From positions 2,976,001 to 3,040,000 of the forward strand of contig CP064983.1 in NCBI GenBank assembly GCA_016699635.1: a stretch of DNA of 64,000 nt, in the 5' to 3' direction. This document shows, one piece after another, positions 46,445 to 56,766 of the stretch. The stretch is from Bacteroidota bacterium. GTDB taxonomy: Bacteria > Bacteroidota > Bacteroidia > AKYH767-A > OLB10. The notes beneath the pieces were generated by a model that made no database searches, was not told the origin of the DNA, and saw only the letters and a list, made by a program, of their open reading frames with translations. The position numbers and the translations under genes are program-made. How positions within the stretch are numbered: the stretch's first letter is position 1; the number at the start of each line of letters is the position of its first letter.

Positions 46445-46480
46445 AAAAAAGTCCCGGCAAAAAAATGTCGGGACTTTTTT
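46445..46480 (+). terminator. Terminator after the PQQ-like propeller gene
   Basis: AGTCCCGGCA (46450-46459) pairs with TGTCGGGACT (46466-46475) with one G-T wobble and is followed by a T run. An A run lies before the stem, so it could also stop transcription from the other side. Confidence 0.88.
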
Positions 46481-46570
46481 ATTTTGGATTATAGCAAAAT
46501 AGCGGAGAAGGTAAGATAGGAACTTAGTGAGGACAGTAGAATTATTATATGTTTGATTATAGAGTAAAGC

Positions 46571-46607
46571 CAATTTTCCAAACATTCCAACTTTCTAAAC
46601 CTTACAA
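46571..46607 (-). repeat. Dispersed intergenic repeat, copy B (inverted)
   Basis: Reverse complement of repeat A, with the common core GTTTAGAAAGTTG. It lies between two terminators, in the gap between the propeller gene and groEL. Confidence 0.6.
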
Positions 46608-46612
46608 CTGAC

Positions 46613-46654
46613 AAATAAAAAACCCTCTGAAGGTAAAATCCAACAGAGGGTTTT
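46613..46654 (-). terminator. Terminator of the groES-groEL transcript
   Basis: On the minus strand an 11-base stem (AAAACCCTCTG with CAGAGGGTTTT; 46644-46654 and 46619-46629) is followed by a run of T. It lies about 50 bases after the groEL stop. Confidence 0.9.
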
Positions 46655-46701
46655 GTTTATTGTTCCGAAATACGTTTTCCGTACTTTGAAATTGCAGATG
46701 A

Positions 46702-48334
46702 TTAATAATCCATTCCGCCCATTCCACCCGGCATTGCAGGCATTGCAGGCTTATCTTCTTTAATGTCGGCAAGTACACACTCTGTAGTGAGTAACATTCC
46801 GGCAACAGAAGCTGCATTTTCCAGAGCAACACGTGTTACTTTAGTAGGATCTATTACACCGGCAGTATGCATGTTTTCATATTTGTCTGAGCGTGCATTG
46901 TAACCAAAGTCGTCTTTGCCTTCTTTTACCTTTTGTACTACAATACTTCCTTCAATTCCGGCATTGCTCACAATCTGACGTAATGGCTCTTCAAGTGCAC
47001 GTTTGATGATTGCAATTCCTGTTGTTTCATCATCGTTATCACCTTTAAGTTTGTCTAAAGCTGTTATTGCACGAATGTATGCAACACCACCACCTGCAAC
47101 AATACCTTCTTCAACTGCTGCACGTGTAGCATGTAATGCATCGTCAACACGGTCTTTCTTTTCTTTCATTTCTACTTCTGTAGCTGCACCAACATAAAGT
47201 ACAGCAACACCACCTGCTAATTTTGCCAAACGCTCCTGAAGTTTTTCTTTGTCGTAGTCAGATGTTGTAGTTTCTATCTGTGCTTTAATCTGATTAACAC
47301 GAGCAGTGATGTCAGCTTTTTTTCCTGCACCACCAACAATTGTTGTGTTGTCTTTATCAATAGTGATTTTTTCGCATGTGCCTAAGTAGGAGAGGTCAGC
47401 ATTTTCTAATTTGAATCCTTGCTCTTCAGCGATTAATGTGCCGCCTGTAAGGATTGCAATATCTTCCATCATTGCTTTTCTGCGATCGCCAAAGCCAGGA
47501 GATTTTACTGCTGCAATTTTCAGTGAGCCACGGATTTTGTTTACTACCAATGTAGCTAATGCTTCGCCATCTACATCTTCAGCAATAATCAACAAAGGCT
47601 TTCCTGTCTGAACTACTTTCTCTAATATTGGAAGTAATTCTTTCATGTTAGATACTTTTTTGTCGTACAATAAAATGTATGGGCTTTCTAAAACAGCCTG
47701 CATTTTATCTGCATTGGTAACAAAGTATGGAGAGATATATCCTCTGTCAAACTGCATACCTTCTACAATTTCAACAGTAGTTTCTGTACCTTTTGCTTCT
47801 TCAACAGTAATAACACCTTCTTTTTTTACTTTAAGCCATTGCTTCAGCAATAAGCTTTCCTATTTCGCTATCGTTGTTTGCAGAAATTGTAGCCACCTGC
47901 TCAATTTTCTTATTGTCGTCACCAACTTCTTTGCTCATTTTCTTTAATGATGCAACTACAGCTTCAACAGCTTTGTCAATACCGCGTTTTAAATCCATTG
48001 GATTGGCACCGGCAGTAACGTTCTTTAAACCTGTGTTTACAATTGACTGAGCAAGTACTGTAGCTGTTGTTGTACCGTCACCTGCAATGTCAGCAGTTTT
48101 TGACGCTACTTCTTTCAACATCTGAGCACCCATGTTCTCAATACTGTTCGTGAGTTCTATTTCTTTTGCAACGGTAACACCATCTTTTGTAATTGTTGGT
48201 GATCCGAATTTTTTATCAATAATAACGTTGCGGCCTTTAGGTCCTAAAGTTACTTTTACTGCATTTGCCAATGCATCAACACCTTTTTTAAGAGCATCGC
48301 GTGCATCAAGGTTAAATGTGATTTCTTTTGCCAT
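46702..48334 (-). CDS. groEL: Chaperonin GroEL (one frameshift)
   Basis: The 60-kDa chaperonin of about 543 residues, forming the folding cage with GroES. Signatures include MAKEITFNLDARDALKKGVD at the N-terminus, TLGPKGRNVIIDK, AGDGTTTATVLAQSIV with the ATP-binding Asp-Gly-Thr-Thr, AAVEEGIVAGGGVAYIRA and the GGMGGMDY tail. A frame change near 47833 (one extra T after the codons for AEAMA) splits it. Without that base GKLIAEAMAKVKKEGVITVEEAKG is continuous. As groEL is essential and single copy here, sequence error is by far the likeliest cause. Confidence 0.97.
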
Positions 48335-48387
48335 TTTTCGTATTTTATTTAAGTTGTTTATTTATTTCTTTTTGTTTTCTAAAGCTT

Positions 48388-48666
48388 TTAAACAATTGCG
48401 AAGATGTCTGATTCACGCATGATAAGGTACTCTTTGCCTTCAACAGAAATTTCTGTTCCTGCATATTTTCCGTACAATACGCTGTCACCAACTTTTACAG
48501 TCATTGGCTCATCTTTTTTGCCACCACCAACAGCTACTACTTTGCCTTTTTGAGGTTTTTCTTTTGCTGTGTCAGGAATAATAATTCCACTTGCTGTTTT
48601 TTCTTCTGCTGCAGCCACTTCTACAATAACGCGGTCTGCCAATGGTTTTAAACTAATTTTACTCAT
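48388..48666 (-). CDS. groES: Co-chaperonin GroES
   Basis: A 92-residue co-chaperonin that caps GroEL. Typical segments are KPLADRVIVEVAAAEEKTASGIIIPD (including the mobile loop), GKVVAVGGGKKD, VGDSVLYGKYAGTEI and the C-terminal RESDIFAIV. It lies 53 bases upstream of groEL in the usual order. A CIRCE-type operator is not seen. Confidence 0.98.
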   Translation of the reverse strand: MSKISLKPLADRVIVEVAAAEEKTASGIIIPDTAKEKPQKGKVVAVGGGKKDEPMTVKVGDSVLYGKYAGTEISVEGKEYLIMRESDIFAIV

Positions 48667-48793
48667 AGTAATAATGTGATTTAAAATGTTTGACTTTTAT
48701 ACTTTATAATTAATTTCTATTTGCCTTTATCAGTTTCTGTGCCATGACTATTTTACTGACAGTTTTGCGATTTATGGCTTTGGCTTAAATAAT

Positions 48794-48827
48794 AAAGGTG
48801 TCATAATTTCAGCATTATGGCACCTTT
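48794..48827 (-). terminator. Hairpin downstream of secG, possible terminator
   Basis: A 14-base inverted repeat (48794-48807 with 48814-48827, one G-T pair) with a six-base loop, about 20 bases after the secG stop. The T run on the minus side is short, so it may be a weak terminator or an mRNA-stabilising hairpin between secG and groES. Confidence 0.6.
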
Positions 48828-48848
48828 AAAAGTTATTAACTGACAAGA

Positions 48849-49214
48849 TTAATTTGCAGGCTGTGCAGCAGGTTGCTGTGCAGGTTGTGCATTTTGCTGC
48901 GATGGCAATGGTGCCTGTGGTGCAGCAGGAAGCGTTGCATTGTCAATTTGCTCTTGTATAGAAGAAGCTCTTACTTCAGTACTGTTATTACTGCCTGGAG
49001 TCATAAAATTTGCTACAACGCAGAAAACGATTAAAGCAGTTCCTAATCCCCAAGTAAATTTCTCAAGAAAGTCTGTTGTTTTACGAACGCCCATAATTTG
49101 CTGTGGTGCAGAAAATCCGGAAGCTAAACCGCCACCTTTTGAGTTTTGTACCAATACGGCAAGGCAAAGTAAAACACTAATTAAAATAATTAACACGGTA
49201 ATTAAAGTGTACAT
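48849..49214 (-). CDS. secG: Preprotein translocase subunit SecG
   Basis: A 121-residue inner-membrane protein assisting SecYE. Two membrane helices flank the conserved loop VQNSKGGGLASGFSAPQQIMGVRKTTDFLEKFTWGLG. The C-terminal tail is rich in Gln, Ala and Pro, as in many Bacteroidota SecG proteins. The gene lies 12 bases after the TPR gene and precedes groES, the usual neighbourhood in this phylum. Confidence 0.95.
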   Translation of the reverse strand: MYTLITVLIILISVLLCLAVLVQNSKGGGLASGFSAPQQIMGVRKTTDFLEKFTWGLGTALIVFCVVANFMTPGSNNSTEVRASSIQEQIDNATLPAAPQAPLPSQQNAQPAQQPAAQPAN

Positions 49215-49226
49215 ATAGATTGAATG

Positions 49227-50653
49227 TTAAATCTGTGATTTTTTTATTTCTTTAATAAGGGCTGCAAAGTAAACACTTTTTTCCGGATATTTCAACATCA
49301 GCTTCTCGTATGTTTGAATAGCCTTGCTGAAATTGTTTTGCCCTAAATATATTTTTGCCAGCGTTTCTGAAACTATGTCAGATACATCAGTAACACTTGA
49401 CTTGGCCATATTGCCCGGACTGAAAAACTTAGTTTTGCTACTGTCAATCCTGGGTTCGTTTTGGATAAACTGATTAACTATTTCATTATTTGAATTTTTA
49501 GTTTCAATGTATGACGTTAATTGACTGTTAATCAGTTTGTTGTTATAGTTATCCTCTTCTAAATTATCAGGGCTTAAAGTTTTTTTTTCCTCCTGTGGAT
49601 GAAAACGATGCAGCCAGTCTGTAAACGAATGTTTTTCTTTTTTATCAGCCTCTGGCAATGGTTTTATTTCAGCTTGAACTATTGCATCAGGTGCAACAAC
49701 TTCTTCAATTACGGGTGGTTGAATTTGAGGACTTATTGCAACAACTTCAATTGTTTTTTCTGAACTTTCGGGTTCAGCGGGTATTAGTTTTTCTGCTTCT
49801 GCTTGTTCAGAAATCTCTGCTACTTCTTCCTTAATTTCCGGTATAGAAGAACTAATTTGAATGCTTTCCGGCAAAACTTCAGATTGAATATTTAAAGGTT
49901 CTGCAATTTGAGGTGTTTCAGGAATAATTGTTTCTTCTTTCAATTCAGAGACTACTTCAGTTTCATCTTCTTTTTTGTCTTCTAATTGAGATTCGATTTC
50001 TCGTAGTCTTTGAGATAAAATTTCTGCAGGTGTCAGCACACGCTCTTTTTTCTCTGACTCTATTTCTGCAATTTTATTTGAAGACCCAACTTCATCATCT
50101 TCTGCACTGGCATTGATGGGTTCGTCAACTGCTGTAAAAACTATATCTTCCTGTGTGGTAATTTCTGGTCGCTTTTCTTCAAAAACAATCGGCTCGCCCT
50201 CCTCAATTGTTAATGTCTTTTCTTCAAATATTATGAGTTCATCATCTGCTGATTCAGAATTTTCTTTTTCTTCAAATACAATTGCCTGCTCTTCAATTTC
50301 TGTTTTTTCTTCAAATACAAAAACATTCAAATCAGGTACTTCTTGAACAGGATTAATTACCGATTTTGATCCTATATCTTCTGTAATCAAACTTTCCGGC
50401 TCATCAATTGTAACGTCTTTTTAATTGAATGAATGAGTTTATAAAGAACACTCCTGTCGGCAGCAAAGGCAGCAGTTCGCTTTAATTCATCATTGTACAA
50501 ATAACTGTTTTCATTGTGCAGTGATTTGGTATAAATCAACCTGGCAGTCTGAAAATAGGGGAACTGCTCAATGATTTGTTCCAACTCTTCGATGTCATTG
50601 GCATGAACGCTTAACGGATTTTGAATGAAATTAAAAAAACGTTCCTTAGTCAT
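49227..50653 (-). CDS. TPR protein with Glu-rich FEEK repeats (frameshifted)
   Basis: A cytosolic protein of about 475 residues. The N-terminal 80 residues are a helical domain (VHANDIEELEQIIEQFPYFQ). The long middle is acidic and low-complexity, with four FEEK repeats at about residues 114, 127, 143 and 158. The end is a tetratricopeptide repeat (ETLAKIYLGQNNFSKAIQTYEKLMLKYPEK). The frame changes at the T run 50418-50422, where one base is missing; restoring it joins KLIHSIKK to DVTIDEPES. It overlaps lptE by one base and precedes secG, a conserved Bacteroidota order. Function is unknown; an envelope-biogenesis scaffold is a fair guess from context. Confidence 0.75.
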
Positions 50654-51195
50654 TACCAGTTAACAACAGATTTATTAAAAATATCATCTACAAGCTGCGA
50701 AGATATATCATTCATAAGAGATGATTCAACACTGGTCAGATCTTTCCTGGAATCAAAGTCGGCATATCTCGAAAAACTAGTTTCAAAATTCTGTTTTTCA
50801 TCTTTCATGTTTTCAAATTTAACATGAACGGTAATGGTGAGGCGGTTTAGTGCAGCCACATCAGTACTTTGTATTGCAGTAGGCTGAACAGTGTAATCAC
50901 TAATATATCCTTCAAAACGTAAATCGCCCGATTGATTAACCTGAATGAGCGAAGTTTGTGAAACAAATTTTTCTTTGAGTTTATCAGTAAAAACCTGACT
51001 TAATGATGGCTGCGCTACCGATGCTCTGTTAGGAAAATACTGAATACTTACTGTTTTTACTCCGGGCGTAATAGATGCACCTGTAAAAGAATAAACACCG
51101 CACGATTCCATCATTCCAATAAATGCAATCAGAACAATTAATCCTGAGAATAATTTACGCTTTAATAAACCTGAAATCATTATTATGTTACTCAT
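50653..51195 (-). CDS. lptE: LptE-like LPS assembly lipoprotein
   Basis: A 180-residue outer-membrane lipoprotein that plugs LptD for LPS insertion. The signal sequence ends at a lipobox (MMESC, Cys32) followed by GVYSFTGAS, as in the Bacteroidota LptE family. The remainder (VKTVSIQYFPNRASVAQPSLSQ, FTDKLKEKF, LRFEGYISDY) fits the two-helix, beta-sheet fold. The start may be the ATG at 51195 or one five codons in. It overlaps both neighbours by one base. Confidence 0.88.
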   Translation of the reverse strand: MSNIIMISGLLKRKLFSGLIVLIAFIGMMESCGVYSFTGASITPGVKTVSIQYFPNRASVAQPSLSQVFTDKLKEKFVSQTSLIQVNQSGDLRFEGYISDYTVQPTAIQSTDVAALNRLTITVHVKFENMKDEKQNFETSFSRYADFDSRKDLTSVESSLMNDISSQLVDDIFNKSVVNW

Positions 51196-52412
51196 CAGTC
51201 TTTAATGCCGTATTCGTTAATTTTTCTATATAGCGTTCGCTCCGAAATTCCTAATTCTTTTGCTGCACCTTTTCTTTTACCTCTGTACTTTTCCAATGCC
51301 CGTATAATCAGATCTTTTTCTCTGTCGGCAATGCTCAGCGATTCTTCAATATGCTCATGTGGTTTTACATCTATATGTGTGGGTTTTGTAAGTGTAATTG
51401 CAGTATCGTTTGTGTGCAATACAGGATGCCCTTGCACATCATTTAAAAATCGTTCTGTATCAATACCTGAATTTTCAAGATGTACAGGCTCGCCATTACT
51501 GATAATATTAAAAACTATCTTTTTAAGTTCTGAAATGTCTTTTTTCATTTCAAACAAAACTTTATATAACAATTCGCGCTCATTTAAATCGCCACCTTTG
51601 TTGTTATTAAATAGGGTGGGTACGCTTGCAAAATTTTCCTGAGGCAAATATTTTAATAGTACCTCTGCACTGATTTCTTTTTTCTGTTCAATGATGCTAA
51701 GCTGTTCTGTAACATTCTTCAACTGCCTGACGTTTCCCGGCCATCTGTATTCCATCAGCAAACGCAAAGCTTCGGGCTGAAGTGTAAGTGCAGGCATGCG
51801 ATATTTTTCTGCAAAATCTCCTGCAAATTTTCTGAATAATAAATGCGTCTTCTGTTCTCTCGCGCAGTGCAGGTACGTGAATGGGAACGGTATTTAATCT
51901 GTAATACAAATCTTCTCTGAAACGTCCTCTGCTGATTGCTTCAGGAATATTTACATTGGTAGCTGCAACAACTCTTACATCAGTTTTCTGAACCTTACTT
52001 GAACCAACCTTTAAAAACTCACCTGACTCAAGTACACGTAATAAACGAACCTGCGTAAACATGGGTAATTCTGCAACCTCATCCAAAAAAATTGTTCCGC
52101 CATTCGATACTTCAAAATATCCTTTTCGCATTTCATGCGCACCGGTAAATGCTCCTTTCTCATGACCAAATAATTCGCTGTCAATAGTACCTTCGGGCAT
52201 TGCACCACAGTTTACAGCAATATAAGGGCCGTGTTTTCTGGAACTTAACTGATGTATGATTTGTGGAAACACTTCTTTCCCAGAACCGCTTTCACCTGTA
52301 ATCAACACGGTTAAATCTGTTGGAGCTACCTGCCTTGCTGTGTTTAATGCATGGTCAAGTACTGATGAAAACCAATAATTCCAAATCGGGCTTTAATGTC
52401 TTGTATGGTCAT
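51195..52412 (-). CDS. Sigma-54-dependent AAA+ regulator without receiver domain (two frameshifts)
   Basis: A protein of about 405 residues. After only about 20 N-terminal residues (MTIQDIKARFGIIG) the AAA+ domain begins: Walker A GESGSGKE, the sigma-54-contacting GAFTGA loop, Walker B FLDEV, sensor VRVVAATN, and RFREDLYYRLN. A linker follows, then a Fis-type helix-turn-helix (GAAKELGISERTLYRKINEYG). It should activate RpoN promoters. There is no receiver or GAF domain, so input must be by another route. One base is missing from the A run 52368-52371 (plus-strand view) and one is extra at 51828-51831. It sits between miaB and lptE as in other Bacteroidota. Confidence 0.88.
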
Positions 52413-52494
52413 TGCCGGTTGTTAACTTTGTGTTTCTTTTTGTGTTTTTCTTTAACAGCGAACGGGAACAGTTGTTTTGATTTTACAAAATTTA

Positions 52495-53960
52495 TCATAC
52501 AACTTCACCTATCAATGTAGTTGACGTACACTTATTTACTTTAACATTAACATACTCTCCGGGTTTATGATTATTTTTTGGAAAAACAACCACAGTGTTT
52601 TGCGAATTTCTTCCCATAAGCATCTCATCAGATTTTTTTGAAACACCTTCAATCAAAACTTTAAACGTTTTGCCTATTGACTGATTGGTTCTGATTGCTG
52701 AATGTTTCTGTTGCAATGCAACTATTTCGTTTAGTCTGCGTGTTTTAACTTCAGGCAAAACATTGTCTGTAAATTTTCTTTCTGCAAAGGTTCCGGGTCT
52801 TTCACTATAAACAAACATAAATGCAAAATCATATATAGTCTGTTCCATCAGGCTGATGGTATCCTGATGTTCTTCTTCTGTCTCACTGCAAAAGCCGGCA
52901 ATAATATCTGTGCTGATACCACAGTCAGGCAAAATTCTTTTTATACTTTCTATTCTTGTAATGTAATCTTCGCGTGAATAACCTCTGTTCATTTTTTCAA
53001 GAACTCTGCTGTTGCCTGACTGAACAGGCAGATGTATATACTTACAGATGTTTTCGTACTTAGCCATGCTATACAATACTGCATCAGTCATATCGCGTGG
53101 ATTTGAAGTTGAAAATCGGACACGCATGGCAGGATTCACTTCTGCTACCATTTCAAGAAGATTTGAAAAAGTGACAAAATCTCTTTGCTGTTCTGATGGT
53201 AGTTTATGGTTCAATGCCAGATGAACAGTTTCAGTATCTAAATCTTTTTTCAGTCCGCCACCATTCCATAAATAGGAGTCAACATTCTGACCTAATAATG
53301 TTACTTCTCTGTAGCCTTCGTTAAATAGTTGTTCAACTTCTTTAATAATACTCTGGGTCGCGTGAGCGTTCGACCACGTGTAAATGGTACAACACAAAAG
53401 AACATATTGTCACAACCGCGCATAATACTCACAAATGCAGTTACACCGTTGTTGCCTAATCTAACAGGAGTTATGTCTGCATAAGTTTCTTCTTTCGATA
53501 AAATTACATTGACAGCCTTTTGTCCGTCTTCAACTTTTTCAATCAACAGTGGTAAGTCACGATAGGCATCAGGGCCAACTACAATATCCACCAGTTTTTC
53601 TTCTTCCAGAAATTGCGATTTAATTCTTTCTGCCATACAGCCAAGAACGCCAACAATCAAATCAGGATTTTCTTTTTTTATCTTCTTAAAATCTTTAAGT
53701 CTTGTTCGAACACGTTGTTCTGCATTGTCACGAATGGCACAGGTATTAACAAAAATTGCATCGGCTTCATTAACATTCTTTGTGGTTTCAAAACCTTCAT
53801 TCTTCAAAATTGATGCAACAATTTCACTGTCTGCAAAATTCATCTGACAGCCATAACTTTCTAAATAAAGTTTTTTAGGACTCAGATTTTCTGATGATGA
53901 TTGCAGCATGGTGGGTTCACCCTGCCGGCTTTCATCAATTACTTTTATGTCGTTATGCAT
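52495..53960 (-). CDS. miaB: tRNA-2-methylthio-N6-dimethylallyladenosine synthase (damaged in the radical SAM region)
   Basis: MiaB adds the methylthio group to A37 of tRNAs. The N-terminal UPF0004 domain has YLESYGCQMNFADSE and VNTCAIRDNAE; the radical SAM domain follows, and a TRAM domain ends the protein (NKCTSTTLIGEVV). At 53354-53405 the sequence is damaged: MRGCDNMFFCVVPFTRGR lacks the middle Cys of CxxxCxxC, as if three bases were lost. Two further single-base losses shift the frame before SIIKEVEQLFNEGY. The rest reads cleanly. As MiaB needs all three Cys, this would be inactive as written; local sequence error seems likelier than decay. Confidence 0.9.
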
Positions 53961-54105
53961 TTTCTTAGTAAAATTTTTGTTTTAAAAGTTTTAAAGAGGT
54001 TTTCAACAATTTTTAACCCGATCAGGTTTTATGGTTTTAGCTCTGTAAAACGTTGCAAAGGTACTTTAAAATAAACAAGCCGGCAAATGATTGGCCATAG
54101 TTTCG

Positions 54106-54138
54106 TTTGGAAATAACAAAATGAAATGATTTAATTTG
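54106..54138 (+). promoter_or_regulatory. Probable promoter of topA
   Basis: TTTG at 54106-54109 and, after 21 bases, TTAATTTG (54131-54138), one mismatch from TAnnTTTG. The leader to the ATG at 54159 is about 13 bases. Confidence 0.45.
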
Positions 54139-54158
54139 CGCCCTTCAAAAAGTAGCAG

Positions 54159-56764
54159 ATGGCAGAAAATTTAGTCATTGTTGAGTCACCGGCAAAAGCA
54201 AAAACAATAGAAGGATTCCTTGGAAAAGACTTTGTTGTTAAGTCAAGCTATGGTCATGTACGCGACCTTGCAAAAACCAATAATGGCATTGATATCAAGA
54301 ATAATTTCGAACCCATATACGAGGTCAGTGAGGATAAGACAAAAGTAATTGACGAGCTCACAAAATTATCTCGTAAGGCAAAGACAGTTTGGTTAGCAAC
54401 GGATGAAGACCGTGAAGGAGAAGCTATTTCATGGCATCTATCCGAAGTGTTAAATCTGAAAGATTCGGCAACAAAAAGAATTGTTTTTCACGAAATCACC
54501 AAAGATGCAATCTTGGAAGCTATTCAGAATCCACGTAAAATAGATATTCACCTTGTTGACGCACAACAAGCAAGACGAATTCTTGACAGATTGGTAGGTT
54601 TTGAATTATCGCCAATATTATGGAAGAAAGTAAAGCCTTCATTGTCTGCAGGAAGAGTACAGTCTGTAGCAGTACGATTAATCGTAGAGCGCGAACGCGA
54701 GATTCAGGATTTTGGAGTTACTTCGTTTTATAAGGTAGTAGCTAATTTTCTGGTTGAAGATAAATCAGGAAATACAACTTTATTGAAAGCCGAGTTGGAT
54801 AAAAAATTCGGAACAGAAAAAGAAGCTGAAGCATTTCTTGAGAAAAATAAAAATGCAACTTTTAATATTGCATCATTAGAGAAAAAACCTTCAGCACGAA
54901 AACCTGCTGCACCTTTTACTACTTCAACCTTACAACAGGAGGCTTCACGTAAGTTAGGATATGCCGTAGCAACTACAATGAGCATTGCTCAAAAGCTTTA
55001 CGAGTCGGGGATGATTACCTATATGCGTACCGATTCTGTAAATTTATCGGAACAAGCTTTAACAAATGCTGAAAAAGAAATCAGTACGTCTTATGGTAAA
55101 AATTATCATCAGAAAGAAAGTATCAAACCAAGTCTGCATCTGCACAGGAAGCACACGAAGCTATTAGACCTACAAGTTTCAATCGTTCGGTTATAAAGGG
55201 TACTCCCGGTGAGCAGCGTTTATACGATTTGATTTGGAAACGTGCTATTGCATCACAAATGGCTGATGCAAAATTAGAGCGCACCATTGTTAAAATTGCA
55301 TCAGATAAAAGCACTGAGAAATTTGTTGCAACAGGTGAGGTTATCATCTTTGATGGTTTTCTGAAAGTTTATACAGAATCATCAGATGATGAAAACGAAG
55401 AGGATAATGACACATTATTACCACCATTAAAAGAAGGGCAAAAATTAGATTATAAATCTATTACTGCCACGCAGCGTTTTTCACAGCCTCCGGCTCGATT
55501 TACAGAGGCAAGTCTGGTGAAAAAGTTAGAAGAATTAGGCATTGGACGTCCCTCAACTTATGCACCAACGATTTCTACAATACAAAAGAGGGGCTATGTT
55601 ATTAAAGAAGAGCGTCAGGGTAAAGAAAGAAAATATGCTGTGCTTGAACTTAGTAACAGCAAGATAAATAAAGTTGAAAAGACTGAAATTACCGGTGCAG
55701 AAAAAAATAAAATGTACCCTACAGATACAGGTATTGTAGTCAACGATTTTCTGGTAGAATATTTCAAAGATATTCTTGATTATAATTTTACTGCTGAAAT
55801 TGAAAAAGAGTTTGATGAAATTGCTGAAGGCAAGTTGAAATGGAATAAAATGATTGCAGGTTTTTACAAACCATTTCATAAGAATGTAGAGAATACAATT
55901 GAGACGAGTGACAGAGCTACAGGTGAAAGAGCATTAGGGAAAGACCCAAAGACAAAAAGAAAGGTCATAGTTCGCTTAGGTCGCTTTGGTCCAATGGCAG
56001 AAATTGTGGCGGAAAAGGAATCAGACACACCTATGTATGCCAGCCTGCAAAAAAACCAGCGACTTGAAACGGTTACACTTGAGGAAGTTCTGGATTTATT
56101 TAAGTTGCCTCGTCATTTCGGCCAGTATAAGAACAAGGAGTTGATAGTTAATAATGGTCGCTATGGCCCATATATCAAATTCGGTGAAGAATACATTTCA
56201 CTTCCCAAAGAAGAAGATCCTTTTACCATTGAAATAGAATCAATAAAGGCAATTCTTGACGGACCCCGTTTACCACGTACATTAGGTCAGCATAAAGGAC
56301 TTGATATTATAATCAACAAAGGAAGATTTGGACCATACATTAAATATGGAACAGAATTTATATCACTTCCCAAAGGCGAAGATCCTTTGGAAATAGATTT
56401 AGAAACGGTTGTAGATATTTTAAGCAGACCACGTCTGCCCCGAAATGCAGGACAATATAAAGGCAAAGATGTAGTCATTGCCAAAGGAAGGTTTGGCCCC
56501 TACATTAAATATGACGATTTGTTTGTAGCTCTTAAAAAAGGAGACGATCCTTTCGAAGTAAATATTGATTATCTTGGAGAGTTGATTGATGCAAAATTGT
56601 CAGGTGTTCCACTGAAAAAAGAAAAAGCAACAAAGACAGAAAAGGCATCTGCTGCAAAGAAGTCAAAGTCAAAATCATCGGCAAAAAAATCAACAACAAC
56701 GAAAAAGAAGGCAGCAGTATCAACCAAAACAAAAAGTAAAGCAAAGTCTAAGTCAGGAAGGTAG
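54159..56764 (+). CDS. topA: DNA topoisomerase I (one frameshift)
   Basis: A type IA topoisomerase of about 868 residues that relaxes negative supercoils. The TOPRIM domain has VIVESPAKAKTIEGFLG and WLATDEDREGEAISWHL with the acidic metal site. The active-site Tyr is in ESGMITYMRTDSVNLS. The C-terminus has several repeated topo C-terminal domains (RYGPYIKFG, RFGPYIKYG, RFGPYIKYD) and a Lys/Ser/Ala-rich basic tail. One missing A at about 55112-55119 splits it; correcting it gives QKRKYQTKSASAQEAHEAIRPT. TopA is normally essential, so a sequence error is the explanation. The arginase-like gene follows two bases later. Confidence 0.97.
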
Positions 56765-56766
56765 TC

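Noticed and set aside
46702..48334. groEL as a pseudogene or two-subunit chaperonin
   Set aside because: One surplus base restores the full protein, and groES with normal context is intact; an essential gene is unlikely to be lost.
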